Positions 36,219 to 44,482 of a stretch of DNA of 64,000 nucleotides are shown here, piece after piece (position 1 is the first letter of the stretch; every line of letters starts with the position of its first letter). Location: contig NZ_JAFMST010000010.1 in assembly GCF_017916275.1 (NCBI RefSeq), positions 100,108 through 164,107 of the forward strand. The letters are read 5' to 3'. A program made the position numbers and the translations under genes. The notes beneath the pieces were generated by a model that did not search any database, was not told where the DNA came from, and saw only the letters and a program-made list of their open reading frames with translations. The DNA comes from Rubellimicrobium arenae. GTDB taxonomy: Bacteria; Pseudomonadota; Alphaproteobacteria; Rhodobacterales; Rhodobacteraceae.

Positions 36219-37001
36219 TCAGGAGGCGTGGGGCCGGTCCAGGAGGTTCAGGTCGGACAGGTAGCTGTTCTCGCCCCGCTCCTCGGCCAGGATGGCGGGA
36301 TCGAGGTCGGCGATCAGGAGCTCCGGGTCGCCGGCCGCTGCGGCCAGGACCTGCCCGCGCGGGCCGCAGATGCAGGACAGGCCGACATAGTCCAGCCCGG
36401 CCTCGTGGCCGGTCCTGTTGCAGTAGGCCAGGAACACCTGGTTCTCCATGGCGCGGACCGGAGCCACCTGGCGCGCGATCCGGTCATGCGGGGCCATCAG
36501 CGCCGTGGGCACGACCACGAGGTCGGCGCCCAGGCGGGCGTAGGGCCGGATCAGCTCGGGAAACTCCACGTCGTAGCAGATCGCGAGGCCGACCTTCAGG
36601 CCGGCGCAGTCGAACAGGCAGGTCTGTTGTCCCGGCCGGAAGGTGCCCTTCTCCCAGGGGCCGAACAGCGCCCGCTTGTGGTAGCGGCCCATCTCGGTCC
36701 CCGCCGCGTCGAAGGCCACGGCGCTGTTGCGGATCGTGTCCCCGTCGCCGGTGTGGCTGCCGATCACGATCCCGAGCCCGGCCCGCGCGCCGATCCGGCC
36801 CACCTGGCCCAGGGCCGCCTCCACCCCGGTCAGGTCGCCGGGCGAAAGGCGGGGAAGGTGATAGCCGGTGAGATAGCCTTCGGGGAACACGAGGAGACCG
36901 GTCCCCCGCGCCGCAGCGAGGCCGGCCACCCGCTCCACCTCGGACAGGGTGGCGGCCAGGTTGCCGGGTGCGCCTTCGCCCTGCCAGAGAGCCAGCCGCA
37001 T
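36219..37001 (-). CDS. Carbon-nitrogen hydrolase, DavA-like omega-amidase
   Basis: Nitrilase-superfamily amidase, 260 residues. The catalytic triad is visible: Glu41 in LVFPEGYLTGYHL, Lys109 in YHKRALFGPWE and Cys142 in AICYDVEFPE. From memory the sequence is close to DavA (5-aminovaleramide amidase) across its length, including the C-terminal YLSDLNL stretch. Last gene of the minus operon; its ATG shares one base with the permease stop. With the ureohydrolase at the other end it suggests removal of a terminal amide from a guanidino-amide. Aminoamides or other substrates are possible. Confidence 0.82.
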   Translation of the reverse strand: MRLALWQGEGAPGNLAATLSEVERVAGLAAARGTGLLVFPEGYLTGYHLPRLSPGDLTGVEAALGQVGRIGARAGLGIVIGSHTGDGDTIRNSAVAFDAAGTEMGRYHKRALFGPWEKGTFRPGQQTCLFDCAGLKVGLAICYDVEFPELIRPYARLGADLVVVPTALMAPHDRIARQVAPVRAMENQVFLAYCNRTGHEAGLDYVGLSCICGPRGQVLAAAAGDPELLIADLDPAILAEERGENSYLSDLNLLDRPHAS

Positions 37002-37801
37002 CAACGGTCCTCCACGCGGTCGGCGCCCATCAGGCGCGGCAGGTTCCCGAACACGCCGATGGTGCCGTAGACCAGCACGGCCAGCAGGACGAACAGCACC
37101 GACACGACGCCCATGATGGGCGTGTAGCCGTAGCGCAGGCTGTTGAAGATCTTGATCGGCAGGGTTTCCACCGTGAAGCCCGCGACCATGTAGGCGATGA
37201 TGTATTCGTTGAGCGACAGCACGAAGGCGAAGGCGTAGCCCGACACCACATATGGGAGCACCAGCGGCAGCACGACCGTCCGCAGCACCTGGCCCCGGGT
37301 CGCGCCCATGGTCCGCGCCGCCTCGAGCAGGGCGGGGTCGATGGCGCGCAGCCCCAGCGAGATCGTCACCAGCGGCAGGGTCACGAGGAAGATCCCGTGC
37401 GACAGGATCGTCGCCGCCATCTGCCCGTACATGCCCAGCGCCACCCAGAACACCAGGAAGCCCAGCGCGGTGATGACCGGCGGCAGCATGAATGGCGCCA
37501 CGCCCAGCGTGTAGAGCACGCGCGACAGCCATCCCCCGCGGCCCCAGGCATGGAGCGCGAGGGGCAGGGCCACCGCCACCGAGATCAGGGACGCCACGGC
37601 CGCGATGACCAGCGAGTTCTTCAGGGGGCCGAGCCAGTCGGCCGCGCGGAAGAGCTCCCCGTACCAGCGGAAGGACGGGTCCTGCGGCGGAAAGCGGAGC
37701 GCCTGCCCGCCGTTCAGCGACACGCCCGTCACCACCAGGATGGGAAGGGCCAGCAGGATCAGGACCAGCGCGACATAGGCGCGTCCAAGGCGCGAGGTCA
37801 T
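37001..37801 (-). CDS. Polyamine-type ABC permease (PotC-like)
   Basis: Second membrane subunit of the importer, 266 residues, about six spans. The EAA loop is LLEAARTMGATRGQVLRTV, and the pattern SLNEYIIAYMVAGFTVETLP is typical of PotC. ATGA overlap with the PotB-like gene. Order potD-A-B-C on the minus strand. Confidence 0.91.
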   Translation of the reverse strand: MTSRLGRAYVALVLILLALPILVVTGVSLNGGQALRFPPQDPSFRWYGELFRAADWLGPLKNSLVIAAVASLISVAVALPLALHAWGRGGWLSRVLYTLGVAPFMLPPVITALGFLVFWVALGMYGQMAATILSHGIFLVTLPLVTISLGLRAIDPALLEAARTMGATRGQVLRTVVLPLVLPYVVSGYAFAFVLSLNEYIIAYMVAGFTVETLPIKIFNSLRYGYTPIMGVVSVLFVLLAVLVYGTIGVFGNLPRLMGADRVEDR

Positions 37802-38649
37802 GCCCGGTCTCCCTTTTCCCGGGCGAGCAGCAGCGCCACCCCGACCATGGCCAGCGCCACGAGCAGCAGGAAGGCCGCCATGGCCGCCGCGAAGGGCAGG
37901 TTGGACTGGTAGATCGCCTGGTCCGTGATGTGGACCGACAGGGTCCAGTGCTCTGGCCGGCCCAGCACCTGCGGCAGGAGGTACGAGCCCAGCGCGAACA
38001 CGAAGACGAGGATCAGCGCCCCGAGAAGCGGGGCGCGCAGCAGCGGCATGGTGACGGAAAAGAAGGTCCGCAGCGGCGAGGCGCCCATGGTGCGCGCCGC
38101 CTGCGCCAGCTCGGGGTCGAGCCGCGCCACCGGCGGATAGAGCACCAGCACCGCGTAGGGGAAGGACAGGTAGGTCAGGCCGGTCATGAGGGCGAACAGG
38201 CTGGGCGTGTAGGCCCGGGCTTCGGCGGTGAGGCCCAGCCAGGCCAGGATGTTGCCCACGCCCGCCGTCTGCGACAGCAGCGTGGACACGGAAAAGCCCA
38301 CGATCACCTCGGACAGCGACAGGACCGACAGCAGGACCACGAGGATCGCCGTCTGTGTCCGCCGCGAGAGCCCGGCCAGGATCACCGTGAAGGGCAGGGC
38401 GAGCGCGACCGCGATGGCCGCCGTGCCCGCCGCGATGCCGACCGAGGTGAGGAGGACGCCGCCGAAGAAGGCGGACAGGAACCTCTGGTAGCCCGAAAGG
38501 TCGAAGCCCCACTGGTAGAAGCCCCCGGTCTCGCGCTGGGCCACGCTGACGGCGAGCATGATGCCGAAGGGGATGAGGAACAGCACCACCAGCGCGGTCC
38601 CTGGAAGGATCCCCAGCCAGCCCGGGGTCGTGGCCTCGCGTCCCTTCAT
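37798..38649 (-). CDS. Polyamine-type ABC permease (PotB-like)
   Basis: First membrane subunit, 283 residues, about six spans with a polar start MKGREATTPG. EAA loop ELAQAARTMGASPLRTFFSV. ATGA overlaps link it to the ATPase gene before it and the PotC-like gene after it. Confidence 0.91.
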   Translation of the reverse strand: MKGREATTPGWLGILPGTALVVLFLIPFGIMLAVSVAQRETGGFYQWGFDLSGYQRFLSAFFGGVLLTSVGIAAGTAAIAVALALPFTVILAGLSRRTQTAILVVLLSVLSLSEVIVGFSVSTLLSQTAGVGNILAWLGLTAEARAYTPSLFALMTGLTYLSFPYAVLVLYPPVARLDPELAQAARTMGASPLRTFFSVTMPLLRAPLLGALILVFVFALGSYLLPQVLGRPEHWTLSVHITDQAIYQSNLPFAAAMAAFLLLVALAMVGVALLLAREKGDRA

Positions 38650-39683
38650 GGCGCGAGCACCACGCGGCCGCCGGGCGCGAAGGTCAGCGCCACGGTTTCG
38701 CCGATCCCGACCTCCGGCCGTTCGCGGGGCGAGAACAGCGCCGTGACCTCCTGGCCCGCGTGGTCGAGCACGAGCTGCACGCTCTCGCCCAGGTCGCGGA
38801 TGAAGGTCACGCGGGCGGGCAGGCCTTCGGGGCCGAGCCGCACGTCCTCGGGGCGGACGGACAGGATCGCGGGGCCGGGCGCGGCCTTGACGCGGTCCTG
38901 TCCGGCCAGGGGCAGGCGCTGGCCCGACACCTCCAGGGTGGCAGGGTCGAGGAGGCGGCAGGGCAGGAGGTTCGACGTCCCGATGAAGCCCGCGACGAAG
39001 GCGTTGGCGGGATCGCGGTAGACCTCCATCGGTGCGCCCATCTGCTGGACGCGGCCCCGGTCCATGACGATCACGATGTCGGCCATGGTGAGCGCCTCCT
39101 TCTGGTCGTGGGTCACGACCAGCGTGGTGACGCCCAGGCGGGTCTGGATCTGCCGCAGCTCGATCTGCATGTGCTCGCGCAGGTTGGCGTCCAGCGCCGA
39201 GAGCGGCTCGTCGAGCAGGAAGAGCTTGGGGTCGATGGCCAGGCCGCGGGCGATGGCCACGCGCTGGCGCTGCCCGCCCGAAAGCTGGTGGATCCGCCGG
39301 TCGGCCATGCCGGACAGCTGGACCAGGGACAGGAGCTCCTCGGCGCGGGCGCGCCTTTGGGCCCGGGGGGTGCCGCGGATCGCGAGCGGATAGGCGACGT
39401 TCTCGCCCACCGAAAGATGCGGGAACAGGGCGAGCGACTGGAAGACCATCCCGAAGTCCCGCCGGTGGGTCGGCACATGCGTCTGGTCCCGGCCGCCCAC
39501 CAGGATCTGGCCGGAGGTCGGCTCCTCCAGGCCCGCGAGCAGCCGCAGCAGGGTGGTCTTGCCGCAGCCGGACGGCCCGAGGAGGCAGATGAACTTGCCC
39601 CCGGGGATGTCGAGCGTCACGTCGTCCACAGCCGCCGTGGCCCCGAAGCGCTTGGTCACGCCGCGCAGGGACAGGTCGTTCAT
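38646..39683 (-). CDS. Polyamine-type ABC transporter ATPase (PotA-like)
   Basis: 345 residues: ATPase domain plus C-terminal TOBE domain. Walker A GPSGCGKTTLL near residue 36, signature LSGGQRQRVAIARG near 134, Walker B LFLLDEPLSALD near 155, switch His in VVTHDQKEAL. TOBE strands at ILSVRPEDVRLG and VALTFAPGG. GGAGAG precedes the ATG. Confidence 0.92.
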   Translation of the reverse strand: MNDLSLRGVTKRFGATAAVDDVTLDIPGGKFICLLGPSGCGKTTLLRLLAGLEEPTSGQILVGGRDQTHVPTHRRDFGMVFQSLALFPHLSVGENVAYPLAIRGTPRAQRRARAEELLSLVQLSGMADRRIHQLSGGQRQRVAIARGLAIDPKLFLLDEPLSALDANLREHMQIELRQIQTRLGVTTLVVTHDQKEALTMADIVIVMDRGRVQQMGAPMEVYRDPANAFVAGFIGTSNLLPCRLLDPATLEVSGQRLPLAGQDRVKAAPGPAILSVRPEDVRLGPEGLPARVTFIRDLGESVQLVLDHAGQEVTALFSPRERPEVGIGETVALTFAPGGRVVLAP

Positions 39684-39704
39684 CGGGTCTCTCCGGTCAG
39701 GTGA

Positions 39705-39728
39705 GGCCCGGCCGCCGGGGGCCGGGCC
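39705..39728 (-). promoter_or_regulatory. Stem-loop between binding-protein and ATPase genes
   Basis: Arms GGCCCGGC and GCCGGGCC, perfect 8-bp stem with 8-base loop in the 55-bp gap. No T tract. Same position in the operon as the hairpins at 1896-1920 and 56182-56207. Confidence 0.45.
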
Positions 39729-39738
39729 GTGGGGCCTG

Positions 39739-40803
39739 TCAGCCCGTGATCATCTCGGACCACTTCTGGTTCACCCAGTCGGCCCGGTCCACGTAAAGGT
39801 CGTAGCGCGGCAGGATCGGCGGCAGGTCCGAGGACACCGCCGCGAACTCCTCGTCCGACAGGTCGGTCAGCGTGCGGTCCACGGTGGGCGCGGTGCCCAC
39901 GTTGCGCGACAGCTTGGCCTGGATCTCGGGCCGGGCCATGTAGTCGATGAAGATCTGCGCCTGGTCCAGCATCTGCGACGCCTTGGAGACGACCCAGGAG
40001 CCGGAGTCGAGGACCGCGCCTTCCTTGGGGAAGGTGGAGCGGACGGGCTGCCCGTTCGAGGCGGCGAGGCCGGTCACGTCGTGGTAGTACTGGCCCATCG
40101 GGATCTCGCCCGATTCCAGCGCCTGCTGGAACTGCCCCTCGTCGCGGTACCAGAGCCGGACATTGGGCTTGACCTCGGCCAGCTTGGCCAGGACCTGCAT
40201 GACCCCGTCCTCGGTGCCCAGGATGTCGGTGCCGCCGAAATGCGTGACCGCGGTGATCTCGAGCAGGAAGGAGTTCGAGGCGAGCGCGAGGAGCCCCAGC
40301 TTGTCGGCGTTCGCCGGATCCCAGAGCGCGGTCCAGGAGGCGGGCGGCTCGGGATAGGCCTCGGTGTTGGTGACGAGGGTGATGTACCAGCTCACGGCGC
40401 CCGTCCCGTAAAGGCGGCCATCCTCGTAGCGGTGGACGAAATGCTCGGGCAGGTTGCCGAGGTTGGTGAGCTTGCTTTCGTCGAGCGGGGCCCAGACCTG
40501 CGCGGCCTCGCCCTTGAGGCGCGACACCTGCGACATCATCGAGACGTCCGCCGGCGCCTGGTTCGCCCGGGCGGCCTGCTCGAGCTGCACGAGCCAGGCT
40601 TCGCCCGTCGGCTCGCCGATGGACTCGACCTCGATGCCGGTCTCGGCGGTGAACTCGGGGAAGATGTGCTGGCTGAAGCTGTCCTGGAAGTAGCCCCCGT
40701 AGGTCCCGACCTTCAAGGGCGCGCCCTGCGCCCGCAGGAGGGCCGGGGCCGCCAGCGCGGACAGGCCCGCCGCGCCGGTGACGAGGAACGTGCGTCGTTT
40801 CAT
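39739..40803 (-). CDS. Extracellular polyamine-type binding protein (PotD-like)
   Basis: 354 residues with a twin-arginine-like signal MKRRTFLVTGAAG at the N-terminus, so export may use Tat. The mature part starts PLKVGTYGGYFQDSF and has the SBP_bac_8 fold (NGQPVRSTFPKEGAVLDSG, DYMARPEIQAKLSRNVG). The ligand is likely a cationic or amide compound. The neighbouring ureohydrolase and amidase suggest a guanidino compound rather than spermidine. ATG 40803 is chosen; the frame upstream is unrelated. Confidence 0.9.
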   Translation of the reverse strand: MKRRTFLVTGAAGLSALAAPALLRAQGAPLKVGTYGGYFQDSFSQHIFPEFTAETGIEVESIGEPTGEAWLVQLEQAARANQAPADVSMMSQVSRLKGEAAQVWAPLDESKLTNLGNLPEHFVHRYEDGRLYGTGAVSWYITLVTNTEAYPEPPASWTALWDPANADKLGLLALASNSFLLEITAVTHFGGTDILGTEDGVMQVLAKLAEVKPNVRLWYRDEGQFQQALESGEIPMGQYYHDVTGLAASNGQPVRSTFPKEGAVLDSGSWVVSKASQMLDQAQIFIDYMARPEIQAKLSRNVGTAPTVDRTLTDLSDEEFAAVSSDLPPILPRYDLYVDRADWVNQKWSEMITG

Positions 40804-40885
40804 TGATCTCACTCCGTGTTGGACGGTCTTGTGCCCCGCCGTCGACGGGGCGCTTCTGGCAAACCGGGGCCGCAAGGGCAACGGC

Positions 40886-41866
40886 TCAGTCGAGCCGGAA
40901 GCCGTGGAGCGGCCCGGGCGGGTTCTGGGGCACGCCCGGCAGCGCGCAGAGCATCTCGAAGAGCAGGTTCGCGGCGGTCAGGGCGGTGGTTCCCGTGGTG
41001 TCGAAGGGCGGGGACACCTCGACCAGGTCGCAGCCCACGAGGTTGAGCCCCGCCATGCCCCGCACGATCTGGAGCGCCTGCCAGTCCGTCAGCCCGCCGA
41101 TCTCCTGGGTGCCCGTCCCGTTGGCGAGGCCGGGGGCCAGGCTGTCGATGTCGTAGGTCAGGTACACCGGCGCGTCGCCGATCAGCGCGCGCACCTGCTC
41201 CATGAGCCGGACGAGGGGCTTGCCGTGGATCTCCTCGGCGGTGACGACGCTCCAGCCCTGGCTGCGCGCCCAGGCGAAGTCGTCGGGGGCGTAGCCGGTG
41301 CCGCGCAGGCCGATCTGCACGACCTTGTCGTTGAGCAGGCACCCATCCTCCCAGGCGCGGCGGAAGGGGGTGCCATGCGCCTCCCGTTCGCCGAACATGG
41401 TGTCGTTGATGTCGGCATGGGCGTCCACATGCACGAGCGCCACCGGCCCGTGCCGGTCGCGGATGGCGCGCAGGACGGGCCAGGTGAGGGTGTGGTCGCC
41501 CCCCAGGGTGAGGGGGATGACGCCGTGGGACAGGATCTCGTCGTAGGCGGCGGTGATGATGTCGCAGCTTTTCTTGAGGTCGAAGGTGTTGATGGCGACA
41601 TCGCCGATGTCGGCCACCTGCAGATGCTCGAACGGAGCGGCGCCGGTCGCCATGTTGAACGGGCGCAGCATCCGGCTTTCGTCGCGAATCGCCCGCGGGC
41701 CAAGCCGCGTCCCCGGTCGGTTGGATGCCCCGATATCCATCGGGATGCCCACGAAGCAGGCGTCGAGCCCTTCGGCCGTCGGCCGGGAGGGCAGGCGCAT
41801 CATCGTCGCCGGCCCGCCGAAGCGGGGCATGTCGTTGCCGCCGAGCGGCTGGTTGAAATGGGTCAT
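40886..41866 (-). CDS. Ureohydrolase, guanidino-acid hydrolase type (agmatinase family)
   Basis: Manganese enzyme that splits urea from a guanidino group, 326 residues. Opening QPLGGNDMPRFGGPATMMRLP and NMATGAAPFEHLQVADIGDV match 3-guanidinopropionase and 4-guanidinobutyrase from memory, more than agmatinase. Metal ligands: GGDHTLTW (His), VHVDAHADIND (Asp, His, Asp) and YDIDSLAPG (two Asp). Anomaly: the third signature, usually DIDxxDPxxAPGTGTPE, reads DIDSLAPGLANGTGTQE, with Asp to Ala, Pro to Asn and Pro to Gln. ATGA overlap with the tetR-like gene before it. Activity is likely but the motif change may alter specificity. Confidence 0.88.
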   Translation of the reverse strand: MTHFNQPLGGNDMPRFGGPATMMRLPSRPTAEGLDACFVGIPMDIGASNRPGTRLGPRAIRDESRMLRPFNMATGAAPFEHLQVADIGDVAINTFDLKKSCDIITAAYDEILSHGVIPLTLGGDHTLTWPVLRAIRDRHGPVALVHVDAHADINDTMFGEREAHGTPFRRAWEDGCLLNDKVVQIGLRGTGYAPDDFAWARSQGWSVVTAEEIHGKPLVRLMEQVRALIGDAPVYLTYDIDSLAPGLANGTGTQEIGGLTDWQALQIVRGMAGLNLVGCDLVEVSPPFDTTGTTALTAANLLFEMLCALPGVPQNPPGPLHGFRLD

Positions 41867-42483
41867 GCGGGGGCTTCCATCAGGCGGGCCAGGGGGCGGA
41901 TCTGGGCGGCCACGCGGGCCTTGAGGGTGTCGAGGGTCATACCGTCATCCTTCACGAATTCGATGAACATGGCATTGAGGGTGTTGAAGATCAGTTCGCC
42001 CATCGCGCGGTGGTCGAGATCGGGCGCAACGCGTCCCCGGGACTGGAGCCGCGCCACGAGGCGCGCGACCTGATCGGCCAGGCGTCCGTCGAGATCCGCA
42101 TAGCGGCGCCCGTTGGGCGTGTGCGGCTCCTCGATCGAAAGCGCCATGGCGGCGCGCCACATCTCCTTGCTGAGGTATTCGAGGGAGTGATCGTAATACT
42201 GCCAGATGAGGCCGAGAAGCGCCTCCTGCGGTTCGGCCGGCGGCGCCAGGAGGATCGCCTCGCCCGCCGCGAGGACCTCTTCCACCTCCAGGGCCACGGT
42301 GGCCATCAGGAGGTCCCCCTTGGTGCCGTAGTAGTTGTAGACCGTCCCGACCGAGACCTCGGCATCCTCGGCCAGATCCTCGATGCGGACGGAATGATAG
42401 CCGTCGCGCTGGAAGCGCGTCACCGCCGCCGCGAGGATGCGGCGATGGCGGTCGGCCTTCTGGCGTTCGCGGAGGCCGGTCAG
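41863..42483 (-). CDS. TetR-family regulator, probable CTG start
   Basis: DNA-binding regulator of about 206 residues. The helix-turn-helix reads ILAAAVTRFQRDGYHSVRIE, then DLAEDAEVSVGTVYNYYGTK. The first usual start in frame, GTG 42423, would cut away helix one. CTG 42483 gives LTGLRERQKADRHRR as N-terminus, exactly as in the family, and has GAGGTGA five bases upstream; the next upstream in-frame codons run into a stop. I therefore propose a CTG start. First gene of the minus operon and divergent from the second importer. Confidence 0.85.
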   Translation of the reverse strand: MTGLRERQKADRHRRILAAAVTRFQRDGYHSVRIEDLAEDAEVSVGTVYNYYGTKGDLLMATVALEVEEVLAAGEAILLAPPAEPQEALLGLIWQYYDHSLEYLSKEMWRAAMALSIEEPHTPNGRRYADLDGRLADQVARLVARLQSRGRVAPDLDHRAMGELIFNTLNAMFIEFVKDDGMTLDTLKARVAAQIRPLARLMEAPA

Positions 42484-42510
42484 GGCTTCACCTCGGGAAT
42501 AAATTTATCG

Positions 42511-42549
42511 TTGACTTCAAATCTGAGCCTATTCAACTCTTTCTGTCAA
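42511..42549. promoter_or_regulatory. AT-rich divergent promoter region of the two importer operons
   Basis: TTGACT on the plus strand (42511-42516) and TTGACA on the minus strand (42549-42544) face each other. GTTGA and TCAAC form an inverted repeat near 42510-42538. The -10 elements are weak. The region is the only AT-rich patch between the operons and the likely TetR target. Confidence 0.4.
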
Positions 42550-42593
42550 ACGCAAAGCCCGCGGCGCAAGCGGGACCGACAGGAGAGATCTGC

Positions 42594-43646
42594 ATGAGCG
42601 TCACGGACCGCGCGCTGCTTTCGACCGCCTTGCTGGCCGCCCTTCCCGGGATCGCGCCGGCGCAGGAGCTCAACGCCCTGGTGTGGTGCGACCACACCGA
42701 CCCGGCCCTGGTCGAGCCCTTCGAGGAGGCCCATGGCGTCACCGTGAACCTGCGGGAGTACGAGGGCACCGGGGCCGCCCTGGCGATGCTGGAGCAGTCG
42801 CAGCCCGGGGACTGGGACGTGCTGGTCATCGACTCCATCGACGTGCCGCGGGTGGTGGATGCCGGCCTGATGGCCGAGCTTCCGGCCGACCAGCTGCCGC
42901 TCGGCGACCTTTTCCCCGAGGTCGTGATGGCCGACAGCACCACGCGGGACGGCCGGATCTACGCGGTGACCGAGAAGTTCGGCTACAACACGGTGTCCTT
43001 CAACTCGGACGCGGTCGATCCGGCCGATATGCAGGACATGTCGAAGATCCTGTCCGACAAGTATGCGGGGCGGGTCGCGATCTACGACTACTACCTCCCC
43101 GTGATGGGGCTGGCCGCCGTGAACCTGGGCCTGAACACCGCCGACCTGACCGAGGCCGACCTGCCCGCGCTGCGCGACGAGCTGCTCCGGATGAAGTCGC
43201 TCGCCTCCTCGGTGGGCGAGGTGACCGCGAGCCAGACGGCGCTCGCCACCGGCGAGGCGGACATCGTGATCGGCGGCGGAGAGTGGCTGACCGCGGGCCT
43301 CGCGGGCGAGCAGCCGGAGCTGACCTGGACCATCCCCGACAAGGGCGCCGTGCGCTGGGCGCAGTCCATCGGCGTGCTGGCGGACAGCCAGAACAAGGAT
43401 CTCGCGACCGAGTTCGTGAAATACATCCTGAGCCCGGAGGGGCAGGCGCGGCTCGCCACCTCGTCCTGCTACTGGGGGATGCCGGCCAACCGGAAGGCCG
43501 GGGACATCCTGACCGGAGAGCAGAAGGCGACCCTGCGCTGGGACGAGCAGGACGACTACCTGGCGCGCGCCCAGCTTTATCCCGCGCCGGACGCGGACCT
43601 CGACGCGCGGATGCAGGACGTCTGGCTCGAGATGCTCCAGCAATGA
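42594..43646 (+). CDS. Second polyamine-type binding protein (PotD-like)
   Basis: 350 residues with signal peptide 1-24 (LLAALPGIAPAQE). The mature part starts LNALVWCDHTDPALVEPFEE and shows GDWDVLVIDSIDVPRVVD. It differs clearly from the minus-strand PotD-like protein, so the two importers are not simple copies. GGAGAG precedes ATG 42594. ATGA overlap with the permease. Confidence 0.9.
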   Translation: MSVTDRALLSTALLAALPGIAPAQELNALVWCDHTDPALVEPFEEAHGVTVNLREYEGTGAALAMLEQSQPGDWDVLVIDSIDVPRVVDAGLMAELPADQLPLGDLFPEVVMADSTTRDGRIYAVTEKFGYNTVSFNSDAVDPADMQDMSKILSDKYAGRVAIYDYYLPVMGLAAVNLGLNTADLTEADLPALRDELLRMKSLASSVGEVTASQTALATGEADIVIGGGEWLTAGLAGEQPELTWTIPDKGAVRWAQSIGVLADSQNKDLATEFVKYILSPEGQARLATSSCYWGMPANRKAGDILTGEQKATLRWDEQDDYLARAQLYPAPDADLDARMQDVWLEMLQQ

Positions 43647-44482
43647 GCGATACAGGCAGGGGCTGGGGCTTCGTCGCCCCGGCCCTCCTCTGGACCGTGG
43701 GGCTCTTTGTCGTCCCCTTCGCGGTGATGGCGGCCATGAGCCTGGCCCGCCTCGAGGGGCGGGACCTGGTCTGGGGGGTGGACTGGGGCAACTACGCCCA
43801 GCTGGCCAAGCCGCAGATCGCCCGCGCGGTCCTCGTGTCGCTGGAGATCACGCTGACGGTGACCGCCGTCTCGGTGCTCCTGGCCTATCCGCTGGCCGCC
43901 ATCATCGCGTTCCGGGTGCCGCCGCGCTGGCAGAGGCTGGCGCTGCTCCTCGCGGTGCTGCCGTTCTGGACCTCCTATGTGGTGCGCTCCTATTCCTGGC
44001 TCCTCGTGCTGTCCAAGCAGGGGGTCGTGAACCAGGCGCTGCTGGGCCTGGGGCTGGTTGCCGAGCCCCTGACCCTGGCCAACACGCGCTTTGCCACCGT
44101 GACCGGGTTCGTCCACTTCTTCACCATGCTCCTGACGCTGACGATCTACGCCAACCTCATGCAGCTTCCCCGGAACTATGCGCGCGCGGCGCAGGACCTG
44201 GGGGCGAACGGGTGGCAGACCTTCCGGCACGTCATCCTGCCGCTGACGCTGCCGGGCGTCGTCACCGGGGCCTTCCTGACCTTTGTGCTGTGCATCGGAG
44301 ACTACGTGACCCCGCAGATCCTCGGCGGCAACAACGAGCTCTCGCTGCCGCAGGTCATCATGGTGCAGCTCGGCCGCCGGGCGGACTTTCCGCTCGCCTC
44401 GGCGCTGTCGATCGTGCTCATGGGGCTGGTGATGCTGGCCTACCTGCTCTGCGCCCGCTGGCTGAGGCTCGACCGGGTATGA
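43643..44482 (+). CDS. Second polyamine-type ABC permease (PotB-like)
   Basis: 279 residues, about six spans. The motif SYVVRSYSWLLVLSKQGVVN near residue 112 is typical of PotB, and the EAA loop is NYARAAQDLGANGWQTFRHV. ATGA overlaps on both sides. Confidence 0.92.
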   Translation: MSDTGRGWGFVAPALLWTVGLFVVPFAVMAAMSLARLEGRDLVWGVDWGNYAQLAKPQIARAVLVSLEITLTVTAVSVLLAYPLAAIIAFRVPPRWQRLALLLAVLPFWTSYVVRSYSWLLVLSKQGVVNQALLGLGLVAEPLTLANTRFATVTGFVHFFTMLLTLTIYANLMQLPRNYARAAQDLGANGWQTFRHVILPLTLPGVVTGAFLTFVLCIGDYVTPQILGGNNELSLPQVIMVQLGRRADFPLASALSIVLMGLVMLAYLLCARWLRLDRV

